Assembly: GCA_023433465.1 (NCBI GenBank) | Contig: JAEZCR010000279.1 | Coordinates: 1 to 35,299 of the forward strand | Direction: 5' to 3' | DNA length: 35,299 bases | From: Pseudomonadota bacterium | GTDB lineage: Bacteria; Pseudomonadota; Gammaproteobacteria; Steroidobacterales; Steroidobacteraceae | Part shown: positions 26,051 to 33,959 of the stretch, piece by piece | How positions within the stretch are numbered: the first letter of the stretch is position 1 | Layout of the letters: every line of letters starts with the position of its first letter | Notes under the pieces: model-generated | Seen by the model: only the letters and a program-made list of their open reading frames with translations | What the model was told of the DNA's origin: nothing | The model's database searches: none | Translations under genes and position numbers: made by a program

Positions 26051-26956
26051 GTGGAACTCATCGCTTCGAACTGGCGACTCGCCGCGGTCGCCGCCTTGTT
26101 CTTTCTCGGCGTCGCGGCGCGGCGCGCCGGCTGGGGCAACGAGCTGCACGGCCGCCGGCTGCTGAATTTCGTCTTCAACGTCGGCCTGCCGATCCTGATC
26201 CTCGGCGCGCTCACGGGTGTGCCGCTGGCGCGTGAACACGCGGTACTGCCGCTCACCGCGATACTCGTATCGCTGCTCGGCTGGGCGGCGGCCGCGTTCA
26301 CCGCGCAGCGTTTTCGCCTGCCGATGCGCGGCGAAGGCGCGATGGTGTTGTGCGCGATGTCGATGAACATCTCGCTGATCTATCCATTCGCCGCGTTGAG
26401 CCTCGGCGCCGGCGCGTTCGCGCAGCTCGTGATGTTCGACATGGGCCACGCGATCATGGTGTGGACCGTCACGACCGTGGTCGCCTGCAAGTACGGCGGG
26501 CATGCGGACGACATCCCGGTCCTGCTCAAACGCACGCTCGCGGCGCCGCCGTTGTGGGTGCTGCTCATTTCGCTGGGCCTGAACGTGGGCGGCGCGCCGA
26601 TTCCGCGCGATTTCCTGCATGGCGTGCTCGTGACTGGCCAGGCGCTGGTGTTGCTGGTGCCCCTCGCGATGGGTCTGCTGGTGAGCGCGCGTGGCCTCAG
26701 GCGGCCGGAGGTCATGGCTGCGGTTGTCTTGCGTTCGGGCCTCGGCGCGGCGCTGGGTTTCGGGCTGGCCTGGTTGTTTGGGCTCGAGGGCACCTCCGCG
26801 GCCATCGCCGCCATCGGGGCGGCGGCGCCCATTGGTTTCACGGCCGTGGTCCTCTCGGCCCGCGAGGAGCTGGACCTGGACCTCGCCGCGAGTGCCGCGG
26901 CCATCTCCGTTTTCCTGGGTTCCCTGTGGATTCCACTGGTCTTATTGCTCCTCTGA
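26051..26956 (+). CDS. AEC-family permease (auxin efflux carrier type)
   Basis: 301-residue inner-membrane protein with about ten hydrophobic segments and few charged residues. The pattern FNVGLPILILGALTGVPL near residue 45 and the late GAAAPIGFTAVVLSAREELDLDLAASAAAISV match AEC permeases, which in bacteria move small carboxylates such as malate or malonate. The start is GTG 26051, with a poor ribosome site. It is followed after 55 bases by the ThDP enzyme on the same strand, so it may carry an acid that enzyme uses. Substrate direction and identity are not readable. Confidence 0.85.
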   Translation: MELIASNWRLAAVAALFFLGVAARRAGWGNELHGRRLLNFVFNVGLPILILGALTGVPLAREHAVLPLTAILVSLLGWAAAAFTAQRFRLPMRGEGAMVLCAMSMNISLIYPFAALSLGAGAFAQLVMFDMGHAIMVWTVTTVVACKYGGHADDIPVLLKRTLAAPPLWVLLISLGLNVGGAPIPRDFLHGVLVTGQALVLLVPLAMGLLVSARGLRRPEVMAAVVLRSGLGAALGFGLAWLFGLEGTSAAIAAIGAAAPIGFTAVVLSAREELDLDLAASAAAISVFLGSLWIPLVLLLL

Positions 26957-26972
26957 CCCCGTTTCATTAAAG
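26951..26972. repeat. Possible dispersed-repeat fragment (CTCTGACCCCG motif)
   Basis: The bases CTCTGACCCCGTTTCATTAA straddle the AEC stop codon and are less GC-rich than their surroundings. The CTCTGACCCC type of sequence recurs, as far as I remember, as an intergenic repeat in related proteobacteria. Only one copy is visible here, so this is a suggestion. Confidence 0.2.
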
Positions 26973-27011
26973 GTGGAGTCGTCGGACGGTGAGGTCGTTA
27001 GAGTGCCCACG

Positions 27012-28712
27012 ATGTATACGACGAGCTCGGCAATCCTCGAAGCGCTGGTCGAAGGCGGCGTCGAATACCTGTTCGCGAATTTCGGCAGCGATCATCCCGG
27101 ATTGATCGAGGCGATCGCGCGCGCCCGCGCGGCTAACAAGCCGTGCCCGAAGGTCATCACGTGCCCGACCGAGATGGTCGCGATGTCGGCCGCGCATGGT
27201 TACGCGCAGGCCACCGGCCGCGCGCAGGCGGTGCTCGTGCACGTCGACTGCGGAACCCAGGCGCTCGGCGGCGCCGTCCACAACGCGGCGAAGGGGCGCG
27301 TGCCCGTGCTCATCATCGCCGGGATCTCGCCGGCCACGCAGGAAGGCGAGGCGCGCGGCAGCCGCAACGAGTTCATCCAGTGGATCCAGGACGTGCCCGA
27401 TCAGCGCGGCCTGGTCCGCGGCTACGTGCGCTACGAGAACGAGATCCGGGTCGGTGCGAACGCGAAGCAGATCGTCCATCGCGCGCTGCAGTTCGCGCAC
27501 AGCGAGCCACGCGGTCCGGTATACGTCACCGCGGCGCGCGAAGTGCTCGAGAGCGAAGTTCCGCGGGTGTCGATCGACACACGGCTCTGGCGGCCGCTCG
27601 CCGGGGGCGCGCTGCCGCCGGCGCTGGTCGAAACGATCGCGGCCGCGCTCGTGACGGCGCAGCGTCCCCTCGTCGTCACGTCATACCTCGGGCGCAATCC
27701 CGCGGCGGTCGCCGAGCTGATCGGCCTGTGCACGGAAGTCGGCATCGGCGTGCTCGAGTCCGTGCCGAGCTACGTGAATGTTCCGACCGACCACGATTGT
27801 TACCTGGGCGTGCAGTGGAACGAGCGGCGCCAGAACGAGGCGCTTTCCGCTGCCGACGTCGTGCTGGTCATCGACAGCGACGTGCCCTGGATAGGCGCCG
27901 TCAGCAGACCGCGCGCGGGGGCGCGCATCTTTCACATCGACTCGGACGCGCTCAAGCAGCAGATGCCGCTCTGGTACATCGGCAGCGAGGTCGCATGCCA
28001 GGCCGACGCGGCCACCGCGCTCGCGCAATTGCGCGCGGCCTGCGCGCAGCTCGCGCCGTCGCGCGAGCGGCTCGCCGAGCGCATGGGACACCTCGAGGCC
28101 GCGCACGAAGCCTGGGAGGGATTCGTCGCCGCCCACGAGCGGCCGCAGGAGCAGCTCACGCCGCAGTTTCTCGCCGCGTCGATCCGCGCGGCCGTGGGGC
28201 CCGAGGCGATCGTCGTCAGCGAGGCGGTCACGAATTTTCACGTGGTCTCGCAGCACCTGCAGCGCACGGTCCCGGGAACCTTGTTTTCGAGCGGCGGCGG
28301 CTCGCTCGGCTACAACGGCGGCGCGGCCTTCGGCATCAAGCTCGCGAAGCCCGACGCGCTCGTCGTGTCGATCTGCGGCGACGGCAGCTATCTGTTCTCG
28401 CAGCCTTCCGCCGTGCACTGGATGGCGCGGCGTTACCGCGCGCCGTTCCTGCACATCGTGCTCAACAACGGCGGCTGGCAGGCGCCGCGCCAGGCGGTCG
28501 CGAGCCTGCATCCGCAGGGACTCGCCGCGAGCTCGCCGCACATCGACATCGATTTTCCACAGCCGCCGGACTACGGCGGCATCGCCGCCGCCGCGGGCGG
28601 CGCACATGCCGAGGTCGTGACCACGACGACGGAAGTCCTGCCCGCGCTCGAGCGCGCGCTGTTCGCGGTGCGCACGCAGCGCAGGTCCGCGATCATCGAC
28701 GCGCACATCTGA
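27012..28712 (+). CDS. Thiamine-diphosphate-dependent enzyme (acetolactate synthase/benzoylformate decarboxylase-like)
   Basis: 566 residues from the ATG at 27012; in-frame GTG codons at 26973 and 27003 are alternatives and no start has a clear ribosome site. Three-domain ThDP fold: the PYR domain has catalytic Glu54 in CPTEMVAMSAAHGYAQATG; the middle domain spans about 195-340; the PP domain has the cofactor motif GDGS (Asp457) ending LNNGGW. The substrate loop lacks the signatures of true acetolactate synthases, and FANFGSDHPG is that of a less characterised group annotated as thiamine pyrophosphate-requiring enzymes. Likely reactions are decarboxylation or carboligation of a 2-oxo acid. 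Downstream of the AEC permease and convergent with the LigW-like gene. Confidence 0.87.
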   Translation: MYTTSSAILEALVEGGVEYLFANFGSDHPGLIEAIARARAANKPCPKVITCPTEMVAMSAAHGYAQATGRAQAVLVHVDCGTQALGGAVHNAAKGRVPVLIIAGISPATQEGEARGSRNEFIQWIQDVPDQRGLVRGYVRYENEIRVGANAKQIVHRALQFAHSEPRGPVYVTAAREVLESEVPRVSIDTRLWRPLAGGALPPALVETIAAALVTAQRPLVVTSYLGRNPAAVAELIGLCTEVGIGVLESVPSYVNVPTDHDCYLGVQWNERRQNEALSAADVVLVIDSDVPWIGAVSRPRAGARIFHIDSDALKQQMPLWYIGSEVACQADAATALAQLRAACAQLAPSRERLAERMGHLEAAHEAWEGFVAAHERPQEQLTPQFLAASIRAAVGPEAIVVSEAVTNFHVVSQHLQRTVPGTLFSSGGGSLGYNGGAAFGIKLAKPDALVVSICGDGSYLFSQPSAVHWMARRYRAPFLHIVLNNGGWQAPRQAVASLHPQGLAASSPHIDIDFPQPPDYGGIAAAAGGAHAEVVTTTTEVLPALERALFAVRTQRRSAIIDAHI

Positions 28713-28717
28713 TCGGG

Positions 28718-29746
28718 TCAGCGGATCCGGAACAGCTTCTCGGCGTTGGTCTGAAAATATTTCTTCTTGTCCTCGGCCGACATCGGCAGGTTGTCGGAGA
28801 CGGTAACCTCCGAAGCAAGGTACTGGTAGGGATAGTCCATCGCGTACAACGTGTGATCGGCGCCCATCACCTGGTGGCAGAACATGATAGCGGGCGCCCA
28901 CGCAACGCCGCTGTTCGTGACGTACACGTTTTCCCGCAAGTACTCGCTCGGCGTGCGCTTCAGCTCCTTGAGCATCGGGTAACGCTTCGCCGCGATCTGC
29001 GCGCGATGCATGTAGTCGATGCGGTACATCCAGTACGGCAGCGCCTCGCCGCAATGGCCGATGATCATCTTCAGCTTCGGGAAGCGGTCGAACACGCCGG
29101 CGACGATGATCCGCAGCATGTGGAGGCCGGTCTCGGCCTGGAATCCGAAAACGGCGCCATCGAGCCCGGCCTCCAGGTAGGGCGCGATCATGTCGCGCGG
29201 CGGGGCGTTCGGGTGCAGGTAGATGGGCACGTCGAGCGCCTCGGCGGCTTCGAAGATGGCCCAGAACTTCGGGTCGTCGAGCCGCTCTCCCATCGTGTGT
29301 GAATTGATGATGACGCCGCGCAGGCCGAGCTGGCGTACGCCGCGCTCGATCTCGCGCGCGGCCGCCGGCGGATCCTGCGGCGCCGCGGCCGCGAGACCGA
29401 CGAACCGCGTCGGGTGACGGGCGATCGCCGCCGCGAGCTCGTCGTTGCTGTCGCGCGCGAGCGCATTCGCGGTGGCCGCGTCGAACACCTGCACGCCGGG
29501 TGAGGTCAACGACAACACCTGCATGTCGATGCCGCTCGCGTCCATGTCGGCGATGCGCTCCGCGCCGAGGTTCTGCAGGCGGTCGATGATGAAGCGCGCC
29601 CTGTCACTCGAGCTGTTGAGATAGAAACCCCACAGGCTCTTGAAACCCGGATCGTCGTAGCCGTCGGCAAGCAGTCTGCGGAACGCATTCATCTGGTCGC
29701 GGGTCGCGAATGCTTCCTCGGTGGCGATGCGGCGGTAGTCGGGCAT
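28718..29746 (-). CDS. ligW: Amidohydrolase-2 family decarboxylase, LigW (5-carboxyvanillate decarboxylase)-like
   Basis: Mn(II)-type non-oxidative decarboxylase fold (PF04909, ACMSD family). 342 residues from the ATG at 29746, with GGAG 5 bases upstream. The start YRRIATEEAFATRDQM and the stretches SLWGFYLNSSSDRA, LTSPGVQVFDAATANALARD, INSHTMGERLDDPKFW and MDYPYQYLASEV closely follow LigW enzymes as I remember them. Candidate metal and catalytic residues are Glu10 or Glu11, His178 (IYLHPN), His231 (GHCGEALPYW) and Asp304 (YAMDYPYQ). The last three all sit ten positions before the numbers I recall for Sphingobium LigW. The sequence could also serve gamma-resorcylate or related hydroxybenzoates. 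Divergent from the aldehyde dehydrogenase. Confidence 0.8.
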   Translation of the reverse strand: MPDYRRIATEEAFATRDQMNAFRRLLADGYDDPGFKSLWGFYLNSSSDRARFIIDRLQNLGAERIADMDASGIDMQVLSLTSPGVQVFDAATANALARDSNDELAAAIARHPTRFVGLAAAAPQDPPAAAREIERGVRQLGLRGVIINSHTMGERLDDPKFWAIFEAAEALDVPIYLHPNAPPRDMIAPYLEAGLDGAVFGFQAETGLHMLRIIVAGVFDRFPKLKMIIGHCGEALPYWMYRIDYMHRAQIAAKRYPMLKELKRTPSEYLRENVYVTNSGVAWAPAIMFCHQVMGADHTLYAMDYPYQYLASEVTVSDNLPMSAEDKKKYFQTNAEKLFRIR

Positions 29747-29891
29747 GGAGACTCCAGCAATTGCGGCGACGGAAAAAAATTCCTTCCAAATCATGGCACA
29801 GCGTATGTCGCAGGGGATTGCGCGTGGCGTCGCATAACTGTTCGCGAAGGATCGAGTCACTGGCCTGCGCTGGTTGCTTCATCATGTCCGC

Positions 29892-31361
29892 ATGTCAGCG
29901 AACATCAAACCGACCGACGCTTCGGCCACGCACCCTTATCCCGAACTCGCGCTCTTCATCGACGGTGAATGGCTGGGCGCGCAAGGAAGGAAGACGCAGC
30001 CCGTCGTCAATCCCGCGACGGAGGAAGTCCTCGGTCAGTTGCCGCACGCGACGCCGGCCGATCTCGAGCGCGCGCTCGCGGCCGCGCAGCGTGCGTGGAG
30101 CGAGTGGCGAGGCCTGCTGCCCGTGCAGCGCTCGAAGATCCTCAAGAAGGCAGCGGACCTGATGCGCGCGCGCACCGAGGAAATCGCGCGCATCGCGACG
30201 CTCGAGATGGGCAAGACCATCCACGAGACGCGCATCGAGGTGCAGGCTTCGGCGGAAATCTTCGAGTGGTATGGCGAGGAGGGCCGCCGCGCGTACGGGC
30301 GCGTGCTGCCGCAGCGCTTGCCCGGTCAGCGCATGACGATCTTGAAGGAACCCGTGGGGCCGGTGGCCGCGTTCGCGCCGTGGAATTTCCCGGCGGGCAA
30401 TCCGGCGCGCAAGCTCGGCGCGGCGCTCGCCGCGGGCTGCACGTGCATCCTGAAGCCCGCCGAAGAGGCTCCGGGCACCGCGCTTGCGATCGCGCGCGCA
30501 TTACACGAAGCCGGCGTGCCGCGCGGTGCGCTCGCGATCGTGTTCGGCGTGCCGCACGAGGTATCCCAGCAGCTCATCGCCTCGCCGATCATCCGCAAGA
30601 TTTCGTTCACGGGCTCCGTGCCGGTCGGCAAGCAGCTCATGAAACTCGCGGCAGACGGCATGAAGCGCACGACGATGGAGCTCGGTGGCCACGCGCCGGT
30701 GATCGTGTTCGACGACGTCGACGTCGACAAGGTGCTCGATGCCTGCGTCACCGCGAAGTACCGCAACGCGGGCCAGGTGTGCGTGTCACCAACGCGTTTC
30801 TACGTGCAGGAGTCCATCTACCCGAAGTTCGCGGAAGGATTCGCGGCGCGCGCGAAGACGTTACCCGTGGGCCCCGGCATCGACGAGGCAAACCGGATGG
30901 GGCCGCTCGCGCACGCGCGGCGCCTGCCGGCGGTGCAGGGCATCATCGACGACGCGGTCAAACACGGCGCGCGGCTGCTCGCGGGCGGCAAACGCATCCA
31001 GCGCAAGGGATACTTCTTCGAGCCGACCGTGCTGGCGGACATACCGAACACCGCGCGCACCATGAACGAGGAGCCCTTCGGTCCCATCGCACTGCTGAAT
31101 CCGTTCCGCGATTTCGACACGGTGATGGCCGAAGCCAATCGCCTGCCTTATGGCCTCTCGGCCTTCGGTTTCACGAACGATGCGCGCCGCGTCAACCTGC
31201 TCGGCGAGAAGCTCGAGGCCGGCATGATCGGTCTCAACAGCTTCCAGATCTCCGTGCCCGAGGCGCCGTTTGGCGGCGTAAAGGAAAGCGGGCACGGCAG
31301 CGAGGAGGGCATCGAAGGGCTCGAGGCCTGTCTCGTGACCAAGTTCATCAGCCAGGGCTGA
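29892..31361 (+). CDS. NAD(P)-dependent aldehyde dehydrogenase (succinate-semialdehyde dehydrogenase-like)
   Basis: Oxidises an aldehyde to the acid. 489 residues from the ATG at 29892; an upstream in-frame ATG at 29874 would add six residues. Family marks: PWNFPAGNPARKLGAALAAGCTCILKPAEEAPGTA (cofactor region), FTGSVPVGKQL, catalytic Glu263 in TMELGGHAP, catalytic Cys297 in NAGQVCVSPTRF, and EEPFGPIALL. The overall wording resembles GabD/SSADH-like enzymes. It is divergent from the LigW-like gene, with 145 bases between the starts, and convergent with the carbamoyltransferase. A role in oxidising an aromatic or semialdehyde intermediate is plausible from neighbours; the substrate is undetermined. 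Confidence 0.92.
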   Translation: MSANIKPTDASATHPYPELALFIDGEWLGAQGRKTQPVVNPATEEVLGQLPHATPADLERALAAAQRAWSEWRGLLPVQRSKILKKAADLMRARTEEIARIATLEMGKTIHETRIEVQASAEIFEWYGEEGRRAYGRVLPQRLPGQRMTILKEPVGPVAAFAPWNFPAGNPARKLGAALAAGCTCILKPAEEAPGTALAIARALHEAGVPRGALAIVFGVPHEVSQQLIASPIIRKISFTGSVPVGKQLMKLAADGMKRTTMELGGHAPVIVFDDVDVDKVLDACVTAKYRNAGQVCVSPTRFYVQESIYPKFAEGFAARAKTLPVGPGIDEANRMGPLAHARRLPAVQGIIDDAVKHGARLLAGGKRIQRKGYFFEPTVLADIPNTARTMNEEPFGPIALLNPFRDFDTVMAEANRLPYGLSAFGFTNDARRVNLLGEKLEAGMIGLNSFQISVPEAPFGGVKESGHGSEEGIEGLEACLVTKFISQG

Positions 31362-31364
31362 CGG

Positions 31365-31399
31365 AGCGTGCGCCGGGCTCGATTTGACCCGGAGACGCT
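31365..31399. terminator. Imperfect hairpin between convergent genes
   Basis: AGCGT (31365-31369) pairs with ACGCT (31395-31399) and CCGGG (31373-31377) with CCCGG (31388-31392), separated by a small internal loop. It lies in the 44 bases between the aldehyde dehydrogenase and carbamoyltransferase stops. There is no T-tract, so a terminator role is uncertain. Confidence 0.3.
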
Positions 31400-31405
31400 G
31401 ACCGC

Positions 31406-33244
31406 TCAGTCGAGATCGAAGGCGCGTTCGTAACGCAGCTTGAGCGCCGGATCCTGCCGGTGCTTCTCGAGGAAGCAGTTCTCGACCACCAGCACTTCGA
31501 TCTCCGTGCCCATGAAGCAGCGGAAACTGTCCTCGGGCACGCACACGATGGGCTCGCCACGCACGTTGAAGCTCGTGTTCACGATCACGGGGCAACCGGT
31601 GAGCTCGTTGAAGCGCTTGATCAACGCGTAGTAGCGCGGATTGGTGTCTTCGTGCACCGTCTGCACGCGCGCCGAGTAGTCGACGTGCGTGACGGCCGGG
31701 ATCGACGAGCGCGGGACGTTGAGTTTCTCGATGCCGAAGAGTTTCTGCTCGGCCTCGGTCATCGCGATGCGATGGCGTTCCCGGACGTCCGCCACCAGCA
31801 GCATGTACGGGCTGTCGTCATCGAGCTCGAACCAGTCGGATACGTGTTCACGCAGCACGGAGGGCGCGAACGGACGGAACGATTCGCGATATTTCACCTT
31901 TAGATTGAGCAGCTTCTGCATCGACGGCGAACGCGCATCGCCGATGATGGAGCGCCCGCCGAGGGCGCGCGGACCGAACTCCATGCGCCCCTGGTGCCAG
32001 CCGATCGCCTTGCCGTCCGCCAGCGCTTGCGCGCAGCGGTTGATGAGCTCGGCATCGTCCAGCACATCGTAGGTGGCGCCGATGGAAGAGAGCCGGCGCT
32101 CGACGTCGGGTTGTTTGTAGCGGGGACCGAGGTAGCTGCCGCGCATCGCATCGCGGCTGCCGTTGAGCTTGCGCGCCTGCTGCTTGTACATGTGATTGGC
32201 GACGAGCGCGGCGCCGAGCGCGCCGCCGGCATCACCCGCGGCGGGCTGCAGCCAGAGTTTGTCGAATACCTTCTCGCGCAGCAGTTTGCCGTTGGCGACG
32301 CAGTTGAGCGCGACACCGCCTGCGAGGCAGAGGTTGCGTTCGCCCGTGGCCTGCGCGACGCCGCGCGCGAGCTTGATCACGACTTCCTCGGTGATCACCT
32401 GGACGCTCGCGGCGAGATCCATCTCGCGCTGCGTGAGCTGAGCCTCGGAGGTGCGCGGCGGTCCGCCGAACAACTCGTCGAACTTCGCATTGGTCATGCG
32501 CAGACCGGTGCAATAGTCGAAGTAGTCCATGTTCAGGCGGAAGGAGCCATCGTCCTTGATGTCGATCAGGTTGTCCTTGATCTTCTGGACGAACGTCGGC
32601 TCGCCATAGGGCGCGAGGCCCATGACCTTGTATTCGCCGGAGTTCACCTTGAACCCGGTGTAATAGGTGAAGGCGGAATAGAGCAGGCCGAGTGAATGCG
32701 GGAAGTGGATCTCGCGGATGACCTGCAGCTTCTCTCCGTCACCGTGCGCGAGCGAGGTCGTGGTCCATTCGCCGACGCCGTCCATCGTGAGCACGGCGGC
32801 GCGCTCGAACGGCGAAGGATAGAACGCGCTCGCGGCGTGACTCAGGTGATGCTCGGAGAACAGCAGGCGCGAGTTCCAGTCGACATGATTGCCGAGCGTT
32901 TCGGTCAACGCCTTCGCCAGGTTGTCCTTCTGGAACAGCTTGTCCTTGATCCAGACGGGCAGCGCCTGCCGGAACGACGAGAAGCCGCGCGGCGCGAACG
33001 CCAGGTAGGTTTCGAGCAGGCGCTCGAACTTGAGGAAGGGCTTGTCGTAGAAGGCGACGTGATCGATGTCGCCCGCGACGAGGCCTGCTTCCTCGAGGCA
33101 GTAGTTCACCGCGTTTTGCGGGAAGCGGTCGTCGTGCTTCTTGCGCGTGAAACGCTCTTCCTGCGCGGCCGCGACGATTTTTCCGTCGACCACGAGAGCC
33201 GCTGCCGCGTCATGGTAATACGCGGATATTCCGAGGATCTTCAC
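31406..33244 (-). CDS. NodU/CmcH-family O-carbamoyltransferase
   Basis: Transfers a carbamoyl group from carbamoyl phosphate (via carbamoyl-AMP) to a hydroxyl of a sugar or natural product. 612 residues. The start is GTG 33244, giving VKILGISAYYHDAAAALV as in the family; the longer open frame upstream is the overlap with the small membrane gene region. The N-terminal ASKHA-type domain has HDAAAAL, the metal motif EHHLSHAASAF (His132, His133, His136) and TMDGVGEW (Asp155). The C-terminal YrdC-like domain has HQGRMEFGPRALGGRSI. The spacing of 7 bases from the upstream small gene shows an operon with the SxtJ-like and DUF5989-like proteins. The acceptor is unknown. Confidence 0.93.
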   Translation of the reverse strand: MKILGISAYYHDAAAALVVDGKIVAAAQEERFTRKKHDDRFPQNAVNYCLEEAGLVAGDIDHVAFYDKPFLKFERLLETYLAFAPRGFSSFRQALPVWIKDKLFQKDNLAKALTETLGNHVDWNSRLLFSEHHLSHAASAFYPSPFERAAVLTMDGVGEWTTTSLAHGDGEKLQVIREIHFPHSLGLLYSAFTYYTGFKVNSGEYKVMGLAPYGEPTFVQKIKDNLIDIKDDGSFRLNMDYFDYCTGLRMTNAKFDELFGGPPRTSEAQLTQREMDLAASVQVITEEVVIKLARGVAQATGERNLCLAGGVALNCVANGKLLREKVFDKLWLQPAAGDAGGALGAALVANHMYKQQARKLNGSRDAMRGSYLGPRYKQPDVERRLSSIGATYDVLDDAELINRCAQALADGKAIGWHQGRMEFGPRALGGRSIIGDARSPSMQKLLNLKVKYRESFRPFAPSVLREHVSDWFELDDDSPYMLLVADVRERHRIAMTEAEQKLFGIEKLNVPRSSIPAVTHVDYSARVQTVHEDTNPRYYALIKRFNELTGCPVIVNTSFNVRGEPIVCVPEDSFRCFMGTEIEVLVVENCFLEKHRQDPALKLRYERAFDLD

Positions 33245-33251
33245 GATGGCT

Positions 33252-33404
33252 TCAGAACAACGTGTAGATGAACGGCGCCACCGCCGAGCCCTGCGCGAAT
33301 ACCAGCAACGCGCCAATCAGAACGGTCACGAAGATGATGGGCAGCAGCCAGAATTTCTTGCGGACTCGAAGGAATTGCCACAGCTCGGCGATAAGGCTGG
33401 TCAT
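33252..33404 (-). CDS. Small membrane protein, DUF5989/SxtK-like
   Basis: 50 residues with one hydrophobic helix (about 18-37: FWLLPIIFVTVLIGALLVFA) after a basic/aromatic start (ELWQFLRVRKKFW). The ATG at 33404 has AGGAG 8 bases upstream, a good site for so short a gene. Such 50-55 residue proteins regularly lie beside NodU/CmcH carbamoyltransferases and correspond to SxtK of the saxitoxin cluster. It lies between the SxtJ-like gene (11 bases) and the carbamoyltransferase (7 bases). Function is unknown; a membrane tether or chaperone for the transferase is a guess. Confidence 0.85.
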   Translation of the reverse strand: MTSLIAELWQFLRVRKKFWLLPIIFVTVLIGALLVFAQGSAVAPFIYTLF

Positions 33405-33415
33405 TGGAAGTTCTC

Positions 33416-33814
33416 CTAAAACTGTCGCGGCAGCGAGGCGCCGTCGGGTCCGGGCGGGGAGCGATCCATCCAGTAGGTGGTTCGCATCCTGTCGAACGAG
33501 CGATGCAGCGCATCGCGCTTGGTGAGCCGGAAGAACAACGCGACCGGCGTGAATACACCAAAGAAGATCACGCCCATGATGATGGGGCTCACGATCAGGT
33601 TGAGCACCGCGCCGAAGTACATCCACGCGACGTTCAGCGGACGCAGGATGCGCGGGATAACGACCGCGATCAGCGCGAACCCGGCGGAGACCCCGAGCGC
33701 TGGAAGCGCATATCGGCTCGACTTCCACCACAGCCAGCCGGCGAGGAGCAGAAAGACGACGGCGAATGTGAAACCGAAAGACCGGTCAGTCGGCAGTTTG
33801 ACGGGTGTCTTCAT
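33416..33814 (-). CDS. SxtJ-family membrane protein
   Basis: 132 residues, with about three hydrophobic segments: FGFTFAVVFLLLAGWLWW (13-30), ALPALGVSAGFALIAVVIP (36-54) and NLIVSPIIMGVIFFGVFTPVALFF (72-95). A polar C-terminus follows with TKRDALHRSFDRMRTTYWMDR. The last motif and the gene order match SxtJ proteins found with carbamoyltransferases. First gene of a three-gene leftward operon. It starts at the ATG at 33814, 145 bases from the divergent SGNH gene. No biochemical function is established for the family as far as I know. Confidence 0.85.
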   Translation of the reverse strand: MKTPVKLPTDRSFGFTFAVVFLLLAGWLWWKSSRYALPALGVSAGFALIAVVIPRILRPLNVAWMYFGAVLNLIVSPIIMGVIFFGVFTPVALFFRLTKRDALHRSFDRMRTTYWMDRSPPGPDGASLPRQF

Positions 33815-33959
33815 GGCACCGCTTGAGTTGTAGGAATACCCTGACCCAGAATCTTACCGCTCACCCGCAAGCGGACGGAGGCGGAGGCACGGCCCATCCA
33901 CGGCAATGTGTGAACTGCGTCCGACTCGCCTAATAAGAACGGGTCAAAGGGAAAACCGA

